Position numbers and translations under genes: made by a program. 64,000 nt of DNA from Augochlora pura (lineage: Eukaryota; Arthropoda; Insecta; Hymenoptera; Halictidae). The DNA lies in assembly GCF_028453695.1 (NCBI RefSeq), contig NC_135774.1, positions 10,354,001-10,418,000 on the forward strand, read 5' to 3'. This document shows positions 36,260 through 47,869 of this stretch, piece after piece (the stretch's first letter is position 1; every line of letters begins with the position of its first letter). The notes below the pieces were generated by a model that was not told where the DNA came from, searched no databases, and was given only the letters and a program-made list of their open reading frames with translations.

Positions 36260-36421
36260 ATGAAAGCATTAAGAAGGCAAAGTGAAGTTTCTCAATCGTC
36301 TGACCAAAGGCAGTCGTTTCCACTTGATATATTTATTCTACTACATGAATATGCAGTCTCCGTAATTAAACGAAACTATTTGTCAAGGTTATATATAATA
36401 ACTTATGATAAATATAAATAA
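36260..36421 (+). CDS. small open frame, array unit 2 (doubtful)
   Basis: 53 codons starting MKALRRQSEV and later sharing PLDIF, LL.EY.VS and TYDKYK with unit 1. Relative to unit 1 it lacks two bases after GAA and one base before TTTCCACTT, so about 14 codons are read in another frame before the original frame returns. Compensated indels can signal selection, but with one example chance is likely. Confidence 0.15.
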   Translation: MKALRRQSEVSQSSDQRQSFPLDIFILLHEYAVSVIKRNYLSRLYIITYDKYK

Positions 36422-36435
36422 TTAATGTATAAATT

Positions 36436-36573
36436 ATGAAACTGTTAAGAAGACAAAGTAAAGACTTTCTCCATCGTCTGACAAAAGATAATCGTCTCCC
36501 ACGTGATACATTTACTCTCCTATGCGAACATGCAGTCCATAATTCAACCAAACTATTAGTCACGCTCGTCTGA
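36436..36573 (+). CDS. small open frame, array unit 3 (doubtful)
   Basis: 45 codons starting MKLLRRQSKDFLHRL and sharing RLP.D.FTLL.E with unit 1. The 3' half has diverged and ends early. A minus-strand frame (36366-36581) overlaps. Confidence 0.12.
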   Translation: MKLLRRQSKDFLHRLTKDNRLPRDTFTLLCEHAVHNSTKLLVTLV

Positions 36574-36600
36574 CGAAACACAATCGCATTCTACTTGCTC

Positions 36601-38979
36601 ACGAATTAGCCCAATTAGAACGATACTAATTGTCGCCCAGTTCCGCGATAAAATTATAGCAGCCCGTTATCGTTTGGTCTGTAAATTAGGCGAATTTTTC
36701 CCGCGGAGGCCGCACTCGTTTCGCCGTAACATAGCGGAATACACAATCCACGGGGGAAGCAATATTCGTAATACGCGTGATAATTTAATCCGTCTCACCG
36801 CCGGAACGAAATCCTGGCCCGACAGAAGGATGAAATACGCGTGATTAAATCACGATTCGCTCGTTACCATACACGATAGAAATATTAACGTTTTATACGA
36901 ATTACGATAAATCCTGGCCGCGGCTTCCGTGTCGACGGTGATAAAACAATATGCGGTCGCATCGAATATATATATCGGAGCCACGAGCGATCAGCGAAAT
37001 CTGTGTCCATTTAATTGTTCCCCGTTGCGTGGTCGCGCGACGACAACTTCATAAATTCATCTGTTAAAATCGGTGGTGAAAAATAAAAATGAACAGCTTT
37101 CGCAGTCGCTGCTGAAAAAGCATTGCATTTTTCCCCAGCACAATTCCGATTGGCTTTTAAATAAAACTAGCAACAATTTTTATCGTGATCTACCGTGGAA
37201 CGAAACGACAGTATGATAATGAACGATGAAGTTATGGCTACGGTTATGGCGTTCTTCCGGCGGTCGCAGTGCGTGGTAACATTCAGTGCCGTTTGAATTC
37301 GAGATGCTAATTCCATGGTTAACCCGCGCGTAAAGACATAAAAACGCTGAAACATTGAAACGAATTTGTTGCACGCCGTTTAGCCCGTCGTTGTTTTAAT
37401 TTGCGGAAACGCCCGGCTCTTTATTAGGCGCGCCGGAGCGAGTCCATTATGGCTTTAGTATGATTATCACGCTGCGGAACTTTATGCAAATGCCTGGCGT
37501 TTATTTACACGAACTGGTACAAGACTTGCCGCGAAACTTCGTTACCGTCTACGATTGAAAGACAGAATGCGACTCCATTGAATTTCATTCGACTGTTTAC
37601 TGATTTTCGAAACTTTTAATTGGATCAGAGAGGATGATGTAGAATGAATATAACCATTGTAGTACTTGTTTTTCGCGAACTGTTTCGCGAACTGTTTCTC
37701 ACTAACGCTGAGACCAGTGAACGGTCTACGAGGGTTGTAAATCTTCGATTCTAATATGACGACGTTATTCGCGATACCCTACGACCACTTAAGGTAATAG
37801 AGCTGGTAGAGAGGTGAAGAATGCGGCACACTTTTAAACTTAAAATAAATGCTATATTCTAAAGACAAGTACCTTGAATACACGGGTCTATTGAGTATAT
37901 TGTTGTGTTGTGAGATGAACTGAGTTCTGAAGATGAATGGTGTCGAAAATGTAAGTTCGGTGTAGGTGTGGTTTTTGTCCTGAGACAAGCGGATTCGTTG
38001 ATAACAACTGTGTGGACATGTAGAAAAAGGCGTGGTTGTCTGCGATGATTAGTTATGGATTAAAGGGAGTAAATGACCGCCTAAAATTCGAAGGTCCCTT
38101 GCAGGTACATCTGTACCGACGCTCCCAGGGAAATCCGCTTGTCCCAGGAAAGCACCGTAGCAGGTAATAAATCGGAAAGACGACTCAAATTGAACAATGC
38201 GGGTGAAAATAATGGACTCGACAATGGCTCGACCTTTGATTGCTGAATCTAGAGAATAATTTAGAAAATGCTAACAGATTTTTAATGAGACGTGGCGGCC
38301 TTTTTAGAAATATTGGTGTTATGAATTATTGGTGTTATATGGAAATAATTTGGTGTTATTGGGGTCTGTGATTTCTTATGAAATTTGCGACGCAAATTAT
38401 TCAATAATTACGCAAATTATTTCAATATTTGTGAAATTTTCGATCTCACTAGTCTCCGTTGCTTTCGACTAAGTTATATGAGAAACTCGGAGGCATTGAA
38501 CTATCGTTCAAATCGACAAGCGCTGTCCCCGTCGACAGAGTTTTCAAGTCTGGCTGGAAACTTCCGAGAGCTCGATACTTCGATTATGAGAAGTGAGGTG
38601 GCTAACGTATGCAGCGAACAAGGTGAAAATATTGAAAATGGATTCGACGGAGTTTCGCTGTTGCGTCGAATTCGGACTTTTTACGAAGCGAAGATAAATT
38701 CTCGAATATTGATTCCCGGAAAAGGGCATAGCCGATTAAGATGGTCAAAACTGCCCTTAGAGGTTTCTCAATGAGTCATACACCGTTCGATACCTGACCA
38801 ATAAAAACTCATCTGGGCAAAATTTTAACCCTGTAATTTGTCCGTGAGGGTAGTTACAGGATAAATTAGATTTCGCGGTTTTCCGTCATTTTTCCACCTT
38901 TAGCGGCTTTATAAAATTTTGAAAAATATATGGCTTATTTTGGACATTAAGCCGGATGTTATAGAATTTTTTTCAGATT
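36601..38979. other. gene-free stretch; CpG-rich, regulatory-looking block at 36601-37560
   Basis: The 36601-37560 block is rich in CG and in AATTTAATC, GATTAAATC and TTTGCGG-type words, with a long ATGCAAATGCCTGGCG segment near 37484. It has few open frames despite its composition, as expected of noncoding regulatory DNA. Later parts include GCAGGTACATCTGTACCGAC (about 38103, a small palindrome) and a 129-codon frame (38385-38774, +) without a recognised domain. Confidence 0.4.
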
Positions 38980-39170
38980 AATAAAATATAAAATATAGTC
39001 ACATAAAATATAAAATATAAAATATAAAATATAGTCACATAAAATATAAAATATAAAATATAGTCACATAAAATATAAAATATAAAATATAGTCACATAA
39101 AATATAAAATACAAAATATAGTCACATAAAATATAAAATATAAAATATAGTCACATAAAATATAAAATAA
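38980..39170. repeat. 29-bp minisatellite made of ATAAAAT heptamers
   Basis: The unit is ACATAAAATATAAAAT plus ATAAAATATAGTC, repeated about six times with almost no substitutions. The first unit is longer by one 7-bp ATAAAAT. The high identity suggests recent expansion, unlike the decayed 16-, 26-, 28- and 32-bp arrays. Confidence 0.95.
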
Positions 39171-42100
39171 TCTATTAGAATAGATTAAATAAAACTCGAA
39201 TTGAATGAAAAGTCGATCATATTATTTTTTCCATCTGTGCGATAAGTAAAGTTTTAGATAATACAATAATTGTCTGAGCATTGTTTTTAAGGAACCATTT
39301 TGACTTTAATTTCCGTCGCGATGACAGCGTTTGTTGTAATATTAAGTTACTCGTCGGCGAAGGTACGTAACGTTGAAAATTTTCATTCCCCTCGAAGATT
39401 TCTATTTGAGCTGGAAAAAATTCATGAGCGGCGAAAAACAAAAATAGAGGAAAAGTATTATTTCGCCGCGGACTTTTACATTCGTGGAATTTAAACGAAA
39501 TCATGGGTGGCGAGGCGCAACAACGTTGTTTCGCGACGCAAACGCCGTAAAAAGGATTGCATTCATATGCGTTACGATGCGACGCACGCCGGGGAAACGT
39601 GATGGATGCTTCTAGCTACCACGAGGACGGCCAACATTTGAAAAGACAGAAAATACCATCAGCGTCGCGACAGAATTTCGAAACACCACCGCTCGGAAAG
39701 GAAACCACGCGGAGGAATGTCGAAAATATAAAGGAGCACGAGTGGCTTGAACGTTCCCGTTGTCTTCAGACGTTTCCAAACCTGTCCTCGACGACGCATT
39801 AAATCATTTATTGTTCCGAGGATAAACGCTGCGAGCATTAGATAAAAATAACTTCTTATGGTATAGGTGCTGACCAATTTTCTGTGCGAAAAAAAAATGA
39901 AGGTCCTACACTTTGGAAAATGAATTTTGCGACACGTGATTTATTTTGTATTTTTTGGTATTTAATTTGCTAGTATTATAATGATATCTGAGGAATTATT
40001 ATACAACCGTCGATGTTATAAAAGCACTGTTAAAATTTCTATAAATTACTAGACGAATAGTGTTGTATATAACCAAAGGAAAAAATTATTTTCAATGAAA
40101 TACGTATTGGGAAAGCTCTGTTATAAATTAAATAATACATACTGAGTCTCGTGTTCTTGAAAATAATTTTTATTATACATAATTTATTCTTCACGTTTTG
40201 AAGTACTGAATCTATTGATAAGACGAATATATATCATACAAATATTTTAATAAACGCAATCTTCTTAAAAGCAAATTGTTGTAAAACCATCTAAAACAAA
40301 TGGAATTGTTACAATAGACAATTATCGAAAACTCTTTCAGAAATAAATGCTGAACCACTGCCACAGAAAGCAAGCGAAAACTGGTGCGCGAAATGCAATA
40401 CACGTGCATAATGATGCAAACTGATGGCGTGCTGGGTAGCCACAAAGAGACTTAATCGACAGGAGGGTTTTCTTATCACGATCGCGCGGAAATAATTTAT
40501 GATGATGGGAATACGCATCAAGATCCGCGATCCGAACATTATCCATGCGGCCTGCAACCGAGGGGCGTAGGATAATTGCCTCTTGATGCAGTTTCACGCG
40601 AGATGGATTCGACCGTGAAGCCTCGTTCGTGATTTTCTATTAACCGCGGACAGTCATGGCTAATTCTCGTTATCATGCACCTCTACGTGATTCAATTCGA
40701 GCCGGTCCCGCATTTATGCGCTCGGCGCGACCGTGGCTTCGGTATACAGCCGAAGCTGGTCGCGTAATAAACCGACCTGGCCGACCTTCATTTCGCGGAT
40801 AGTGACATCGACGAATTCAACGTCTAGGAGAATCCTAGAACCGTGGTATCCCGATATTCAATACGGCAACGGCACTTCAGTATTCCGTGTTATAGAGCTC
40901 TCGGCTCCGGGGCTCTCGCGAGCACTGACCTCATAAAACGCGGCTCGGACGGACCCGTAAAGACGAATAATCGGCTGGAACAGGCGACCGCGATTTCTAC
41001 TTCTGCCGTTCAATTATCCGACACTGCGGGATATTGACGGATATCTTTAAGCCCGAGATCGATGGATCGTCGACGGCGACTGTACATTAGCGCTTTTAAG
41101 GCGCTTCCTGTGCTGACGACTTCGTGACGAGGACATTCTAGGAGTCGTTTACCGTCCGACGCGTTTAAAATGCAGTCGACGATGCTCGCATAGTCATTTC
41201 CACGTGACTGCGGATTTTATTTACTTGGGGGAAGTGTAAGGAGCTCTTGGTTTATTTTTAAATTTATTTACTTTATTTCACACCAAGCTTAATTTATTAA
41301 ATCAGGAGGGCCATAAATGTAGATACACGACTATAAAGATGTTTCACAATTTTTCTAAATATATTATTATTAAATCAACTGGATATTTCATATTTCGATA
41401 AAATATTTATATTCATTCACACAGGAATCAATATTTTAGGACGAATAATTGTTATATTATCCTGTTACTAAATTTATTAAGAACATATATACACTGCTCA
41501 AAAAATTGTAGTATCGACAAATGTTGGATAAAATTTAGCTAAATTTGACTGACGATTACTCTGCAAAAGATCATATATGGATAATGACTCTTCTCTTTAA
41601 ATTAAAGCATGAAAGCTCTGCTTTAAGCTAATCTTTCTCGATTTCCAGTTTCACGCGCCCTTTAACGATAGAACTTTGTTGAATTTAATTTGAGCCAATT
41701 CTAATTAGGAAACTATAAATTACATCGTTCATCATCTGTATCAACAAAGTCTTTTTTCACACTTCCATAATTTAATTATCCGTAATGTAATACGTGTCAC
41801 TGTAATTTTCCATTATAATACGTTATCCTAGAATATATTTTGGAAATGTTATATACAATAAGATATATATTTCGTACTTTGCAACTGATTAAATTGATCG
41901 CCGATTATATGTTTAATGAGTGGGCTGGTCGTTGGTCTGCATTTATGTATCAAAATTGAAAATTCATTGTAATATTCAGATCATTGCAGAAGAAATGTCC
42001 GACACGCGTCGACAATAGTTACCTGCCGAGCAATTGCTTTCACCCGGGAACTTGACAGACCGCATTGTTCAGTTTCCTCTTGTAATAGTTCCCAAGTTGA

Positions 42101-42319
42101 ACTCGGTTAGAAACTATTAATTAGTTTCTTAGAATATGGGGTAATAAACTAATGCAATAAGCTAAGAGAATGGTTACTGGATATTGACAATCTAAGTCAT
42201 ATTTTAGATATGCGCAAGCATGATTGGAAATCATGAATGTGTTTGTTGAATAGACAATAATGTACGTAGTTGATTAATGCTGGCACTGTGGGCATTGAGT
42301 CAATATCAACTTACACTAT
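39171..42319. other. gene-free stretch; CpG-rich 39450-39800 and 40460-41210
   Basis: CpG-rich blocks carry short overlapping frames without recognisable domains. CACTGCTCAAAAAATTG at 41492 resembles a Tc1/mariner-type terminus, but no second end was found. 41240-42320 is AT-rich with no structure noted. Confidence 0.4.
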
Positions 42320-42545
42320 AAATATTATTATTAATAATAATATTATGATATTATGATCGAGTAATATTATATTGTAATAATATAATCGATTAATGTAATA
42401 TTATTATAATATAATGAATTAATATAATATTATAGTAATATAATCGGTTAGTATACTATTATAATGATCTAATTATTATTATAATATTATTATTTCATTT
42501 AATTATCATATCTGATAATTAATTATAATATTCCTATAAATAATT
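42320..42545. repeat. AT-rich low-complexity run (ATAATATTAT type)
   Basis: About 220 bp of almost pure A+T with many short inverted ATAATATTAT words. Confidence 0.8.
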
Positions 42546-43189
42546 TCATAAAAAAGTTAACATACCTAAAATGAGTACCTTGAAAAATATTGCCAACATT
42601 ACAATTGCTTCTAAGTATACTTGTTTGTATTTTCGTTAAAAGGGTTCACCATGGAATAAATTAGATTTTAATTTAAGAACTCGAAATGGAACGAAACGAC
42701 ACGTTTCTCACAACCGTTAATTAGCGATGCAGTTCCTTGCGAGTCGGCTTGATATCCCTGGAATTTTAATTCGCTCTTGTCGCGATTCGGGCTCATCAAT
42801 CCGTCAGCATTGTTCGGATTAATAGCCCAATTGGACGTTAACGAACATTCTCGCTTAATTAATCACGCCATTGAAATCGGTCTAATTTACGGCGGTTGAT
42901 ACGCGATTCCCTTTTTCAGTTACAGATCGACCACTAAATCACTCTGTCCGGAGGGTAATAAGTCTTCAGAGGTGGTGATTGGATGAGTAACTACGAGCGG
43001 AATCGATTTTTTTCTTCCCTCTGTCTGCTCGGAATAGTCATTAATGGTTTGCTACGAGCAGGAAACTAATAAATCGATAGCGCAGCGACTAACTACCCGC
43101 GTGCGAATGCTCCAGCAGATGTATCCAATGCTGTAAATTTTGTAATTGTTACATGTCCCTTTTATGTTAATTGAAAACCGTACGAGTCT
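42546..43189. other. CpG-containing block with homeodomain-type cores
   Basis: 42700-42920 contains CGTTAATTAGCG, TTTTAATTCGC, TCGCTTAATTAATCACG and GGTCTAATTTACGG within about 200 bp, spaced by CpG-containing sequence, and has no open frame. The pattern fits a conserved noncoding or enhancer-like element, but conservation cannot be tested here. Confidence 0.3.
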
Positions 43190-43990
43190 TCATCCTAGCC
43201 ATTACATGTCCATTTCGGGATTAGGTATTTCTCTTATATGTCTGACTAAGGACGAACTTGTTCCACCTGCTGGAATTATAGGCACCTATTACTTGTCTGT
43301 ACTAACAGTTATACTACTTGCATGAGTATGGATCATCATTTTATATGGCTGATTGTATCGCACGATTAATGCGGATTTCTTGTATATGTCTGATTAAATA
43401 TGTACCTATTCTACTTACTCAAATTAAAGACAGCCATTTTAATGGTGGATGCCAACCATTGTTTTACTTATTAGACTATATCATTACATTAGACTAATAA
43501 TCTTTATTTGATTAAATATTATAGTGTCTACTCTGATATTTTTCATATTTTTTCGGACTCTTCGATATGTATATTCCAAGTGCCTAATCTCATACTAACC
43601 CATTTCACTGACACAAGAATATCCTGTTCCTATTTACGCGTTCAAGCAAGCGTTCTATTCCAGATATTATTGTTTTCACGTGGGTAGGCCGTACACACCG
43701 GCCCCCCATTTATCGAATGACAATTAAACCTGCGTTAATTGTTGGACTACACGTATACCTATTCTACTGATCAGACTGGTACACATGTATCCATGCCATT
43801 TGCTGATTATAGATATTCCTATACCATTTGCTCACCCGCAGCTGTCTCCATTATACGTGCCTGTCTACAGGAGCTGCGCTGTTGCCCCCCGCCCAACCAC
43901 AGACTATCCCATTCTACTCACCTGAGCTACGTGACCCCTAATCCACCTACGTGACAGCGAAAGACACTATTATACGTTGCTTGCTCCAAG
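43190..43990. repeat. cluster of the dispersed TCTGAC / CTATTCTACTTG motif
   Basis: Forward copies include GTCTGACTAAGGACGAACTTG (from about 43241 to 43261), CACCTATTACTTGTCTGTAC (about 43284), GTCTGATTAAATATGTACC and TATTCTACTTA (43388-43416), ACCTATTCTACTGATCAGAC (43757-43776) and CCCATTCTACTCACCTGAG (about 43908). Spacing is irregular (30-150 bp), so this is a decayed array. A 71-codon frame (43739-43954) is not supported. Confidence 0.68.
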
Positions 43991-44300
43991 GACGTACGTA
44001 TCCTAAGTGGCTCTCAATTTATTCATGTATTCCGTTTTCTCGTCGAATTAATATTCGAGTAAAATCTATGAGAGAAAATTGCATGTAAGCTCCATTTTGT
44101 ATTTATAGATTTTGTTACTTGTTAACAAGTAGAACAATGCATCGCACTTCTTGATGGAAAAGTTATATAAATCAAATCGTCCTGTTGAAATAGTAAAAAT
44201 AGATAAAGTTCGATGGAGTAAGAATTAATTCATCACAGTATGATTGAAATATGCAATATAATAGGTTGTCCTATATTATATACTTCATTATATATATATA
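43991..44300. other. AT-rich gene-free stretch
   Basis: Nothing recognised apart from TATATATA simple sequence at its right end. Confidence 0.4.
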
Positions 44301-44498
44301 AAGCAAAAATATTTCAACTAAAAATAATTCTATTTATTTCAGTCTTATTTCAATATTAAATTACTACATTATATATATAAATACTAATAATATATATTCT
44401 ATATTATATGTTATATATGCTACATTATATTATAGTAATATAATATCGAAATAAAACTGAAATAAATAGAAATATTTTTCCTCGAAACATTTTTGTTC
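44301..44498. repeat. long foldback (inverted repeat) of about 198 bp
   Basis: The left arm 44301-44357 (including ATTCTATTTATTTCAGTCTT) pairs with the right arm 44442-44498 (including AAAACTGAAATAAATAGAAA) with roughly nine mismatches in 57 bp. The AT-rich interior also shows partial pairing (TTACTACATTATA against the complement of TAATGTAGC..TAGTAATATAA). The whole segment can form one long hairpin. It may be a foldback or MITE remnant; no target duplication is evident. Confidence 0.85.
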
Positions 44499-45497
44499 AA
44501 ATTAGCTATCAAAATTTAGGAAGACTGCTTCGAGGACGTAGATATTGGAGGGTCCCAAGTGTCGAGAGTCTGCAGTAAACCTACCTGTTATTAGTTGAAA
44601 GGAAAGTACTTGGCGAGGGTCGGCCAAACCGAAAAGTCGTCGCGGGAAGATACAGAGACGCGTACGTATGCCAAGTTAACTCGTCCCCTCCAGTTAAGAA
44701 GTTCACGGATTTCGCTGGAAGTTCACGGACCAAAGTTGCAGAAACTAATCGACGTTGAGTTGCCACTTTGCGTATAATCCATAACGAACCCGGAGAATCC
44801 CGAGCATGCCGCCGCGCGGATGCACACACACACACACACACACTGTGCGCCGGCTTCGAACGTGTTTACACGCGTGTAATATTTTGTAACTCGACGATAC
44901 CGGCCTGTTACACGCTGTTCAAACAACGACGAAGACGTTCCGCGGGTAATTCGCCGGGCGATTTACTTGTTCTCCCGTGTAATTTCATTAGCCGTAGTAA
45001 ACAAGCCGCACACACAGGTATCTAGTGTTTCGGCTAATTTATCCCGGGGAGGAAGAGGTTCTCTTCAAGTTTCGTTAATTAATGCCCCGACGGTGGTGGA
45101 TATCCGGTTACAAAAACATGGCACCGCCCCGTGTCCGAGGAAAACGATAGAAATCTGACGATAATTAATTCTTCGTTACCATCGTTTCCTGCTAATGGGG
45201 CTAACTTAATTAAACGGGCGGCTTTATTACGAGATCCTGTTTGAACCGTTTCTCTTGTTCACGCTATTATGGATGAACAGCGGGGAACAATTTATTGCAC
45301 GGGCACATTGGTGATTTATGTATCACGGCGCAATTATTCTTGAATTCTCTGTTTGCAAATCAAATGGAACCGTGCGCCGTTTAAAGTATTCCTGCGCGAG
45401 ATTCAATTGAAATTGGTTGATTAATTCCGATTTCAATAAAAAAATTCCATGATTTCGATGCGAAATCATCGGTGTTACGAATTATAAAAGCAAACGT
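44499..45497. other. CpG-rich gene-free stretch with a (CA)n tract
   Basis: CA dinucleotides about 10 times at 44823-44843. 45150-45440 carries ATAATTAATTC, ACTTAATTAAACGG and TTGATTAATTCC cores with CpG-containing spacers and no open frame, resembling candidate regulatory DNA. Frames at 44581-45158 overlap on both strands through the CA tract and are not genes. Confidence 0.4.
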
Positions 45498-45578
45498 GCG
45501 TACAATGCAGGGATTTACACGGAGGTGTACAATTTAAGGATATACACAGACGTATGCAACGCAAGGATTTACAAAAAC
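45498..45578. repeat. 27-bp tandem repeat, 3 copies
   Basis: Units start GCGTACAATG, GTGTACAATT and GTATGCAACG and share GGATTTACA or GGATATACA. The step is exactly 27 bp. Confidence 0.8.
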
Positions 45579-46428
45579 ATATCCCTGGAAAATTAGAGGT
45601 TTATTGAGATATGCAAATAATTGAATTGTACCGTCGATAACTTCATTAAAATTAAAATTAAATTTCTTTTTTTTGTAATTATTCTGAACGAAAGACTTGT
45701 ATCCATTTTACCTTTATATTTTCCCTAACGTTCAATCGTTAATGGGTATAATAATGTTCGCTGAAATGACTATTACATACTGCGATTATAGTACACCTGA
45801 AATAAAAGTTTCGGAGAGATGTGTTAATTGAATCACAGATAATCGCTATATTTTATTCATAGCCAGTGTATATAATAATACAAGTAGAGCAAATTAACAT
45901 TTTATTATAAAATGAAGTAGCACTAGCGAGAGACCTCACAATACGAGAGCACACCTACCAACTTTTGGATGAGATTGTATCGAGAGCGCTCGCATGAAGT
46001 AGTGAGTTTCGAGTTGTTTTTAGGGAGGCCCTTAGGAATAGGTATACGAGCGCTCTGCGCACCTTCTTCAGCTCTAGCTCCATCGTGCATAAAGTAACTC
46101 TGAACGTTGGGTTCCCGAATGGGAAAGTACCTATTACAATATAGAATTTTTTAATTCGTCTGAAGCACCGCTAAAAATTCTCACACCCTGTTCCAAAACA
46201 ATTCATTCAAATAAAAGCAGTATTTTATATTATTCTATAAAATAAATATAAGATTATTAACAATTATGTAACAATAATTTATACCTATTTTCAACGAGTA
46301 ATATTGCGATATTTACCGTAGGTAATGTACCTACCGAATAAATAAATATTTAGCTAAAACCGTCACTGTATTCTGATTAAATTATATAAAATGAAAACAA
46401 TACTGTTTTCCATTCAGAGATCAAATGG
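45579..46428. other. gene-free stretch
   Basis: AT-rich, with GAGAGCGCTCGC and GAGCGCTCTGCG, two similar palindromic words about 70 bp apart (about 45981 and 46049). No gene. Confidence 0.4.
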
Positions 46429-46449
46429 CCCGGCCGTGCGAAGGGTTAA
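46429..46449. mobile_element. orphan TTAA-type MITE end (GCGAAGGGTTAA)
   Basis: CGGCCGTGCGAAGGGTTAA reads, on the other strand, as TTAACCCTTCGCACGGCCG, similar to the left end of the element at 57959 (TTAACCCTTCGCGGCCGTAT). No second terminus was found upstream. Confidence 0.45.
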
Positions 46450-46950
46450 ACATCGCGCAACATGCTTGCACGGACACGCTTTTAGTAAACGCGCAGCGAC
46501 ATTACGTAGCATTCGAAAACAAAATGCAACGACGCGACAAATTTGCAGTACCGGAAAGGTTAAATAAAGGAGAAAATTCTGGGATTGTTTTGCAAATGCG
46601 CCCGTTCGAAATGTTGCTACGCGAGCGTAAATAACAACGAGCTTGATTGAAAAATGACAGCGAACACATGTTCGCGAAACAACACTCGGGCTCCAAAATA
46701 TTTTCGACGATTTATCGCGGCATTTTCGATTGAATATCCATTGGGTCGGTGGTATTGTAAGTATGCTCGTCCGTCGCGTGCAAAATTCATTACGTCCCAT
46801 CCGAAATAGCTAGCCGAGAAGGAAAAAGGAAATTGAATATCAATATCTGTCCCCTGTCGCTCTGAATCCATCCGGCTGCATCGCCGAAGAACTTTGTCGG
46901 CGCTCGAAACGGCTCCTCGCGGTACAAGCTCGAACTTCGAACAGACTTTT
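46450..46950. other. gene-free CpG-rich stretch
   Basis: Minus-strand frames of 128 and 155 codons (46414-46800, 46617-47084) overlap each other and a plus-strand frame, and lack recognisable domains. Confidence 0.4.
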
Positions 46951-46984
46951 CCCCCCCGGAGGGGTGGGGAGGGGGGGGGCGGGC
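46951..46984 (+). other. C-run then G-runs: quadruplex-prone hairpin
   Basis: CCCCCCC at 46951 is followed by GGAGGGGTGGGGAGGGGGG and CGGG. Four or more G-runs satisfy the simple quadruplex pattern, and the leading C-run can alternatively pair with the G-runs. Confidence 0.6.
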
Positions 46985-47869
46985 GAACGCGAAAACGGGA
47001 ACTGCTATATAAAACTAACGAAATTGAAACAAAATGTTGTTTCTGGCTTGGTGAAAAAACTTTACGGCGGCACGTGACGCTCATGAGAAAAATACGACCG
47101 CTCTGTGTTCCGGTTAATTTGTCGGAGTGCTGAGAACGAAAATTCGTTCGTTCGATTGTTCGAATTTTACGGAAAAATGCGCGAACAGGGAATAAAAAAA
47201 ATCAACTCGAAAACATGAAGATATCTTTGAAGTAATTTGAAACACGTCCTATACTACAATTAGATTCATCTTTTTAATGAAGAGATTAAACGGGAATTAA
47301 TTGGCATTGAACAAGGTAATAATCATCTATTTATGGTAATTTATTTATAAAATTTCGTTGAAATTTAGGATCACGCTTTCTAGGTGAAATGTGCTATAAA
47401 GAATCGGAACAGTATGCTCCCGACGCGATTGTGTTTTATTAGCTGAAAACGTAGCCATGCATCTCTTAAATAATGTCGTTTTGATAACCCGAGTATAAAT
47501 TGAATAGAGCATCGAAGCATGAAGGAATATATCATCTGCGAAAGTTCTCTCTGGTTTCGGCTCCATCCCTCTCATAATTTATCCTTGGAGGCATTAGAAT
47601 CGACTCTAGAACCAGATAGCAAGCAGTCGGCCATTAAAAATACATCAAAGTTTGCTGGTACGCTTGTCGAGTAACAGAATGTATTTCATCCGTTGCAGCC
47701 TCTAGTACAATTACTTTAACAGAAGAATCCCGTCGAGCATCGATTAATAATTTCTAGATCATTGAACAATTTTTGCCATTTTCTATTTCAATTTCTGTTT
47801 TATATAAAATTATTGGAATTATAGTTCGTGAACTATATTTTAAGCTATCAGATCACGAAATGGAAAATT
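46985..47869. other. gene-free stretch
   Basis: CpG-containing to about 47170, then AT-rich. Nothing recognised. Confidence 0.4.

Larger units (their letters stand above)
35660..36600. repeat. about 180-bp tandem array built around the dispersed motif
   Basis: Three clear units begin ATTATGAAA at 36074, 36257 and 36433 (steps of 183 and 176 bp). Each carries CATCGTCTG.CAAA, CAGTCGT, TCCACTTGATATATTTA and, in the first two, AACTTATGATAAATATAAA. More diverged units lie upstream: CAGCAATACTAGTCGTATTC with TACTTA near 35680, and TTGTCTGGCAAAGGCAGTC with CCACTTA near 35979. The core equals the dispersed motif TCTGACC..CTATTCTACTTG found across the window. A final GTCTGACGAAACACAATCGC with ATTCTACTTGC closes the array at 36569-36600. 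Confidence 0.88.

Noticed and set aside
41491..41516. CACTGCTCAAAAAATTG, like a Tc1/Tigger-type terminus
   Set aside because: No inverse partner end was found in the following kilobases and there is no transposase frame.
46617..47084. 155-codon minus frame
   Set aside because: It includes a Pro-rich stretch from the G/C-run cluster and has no recognisable domain.
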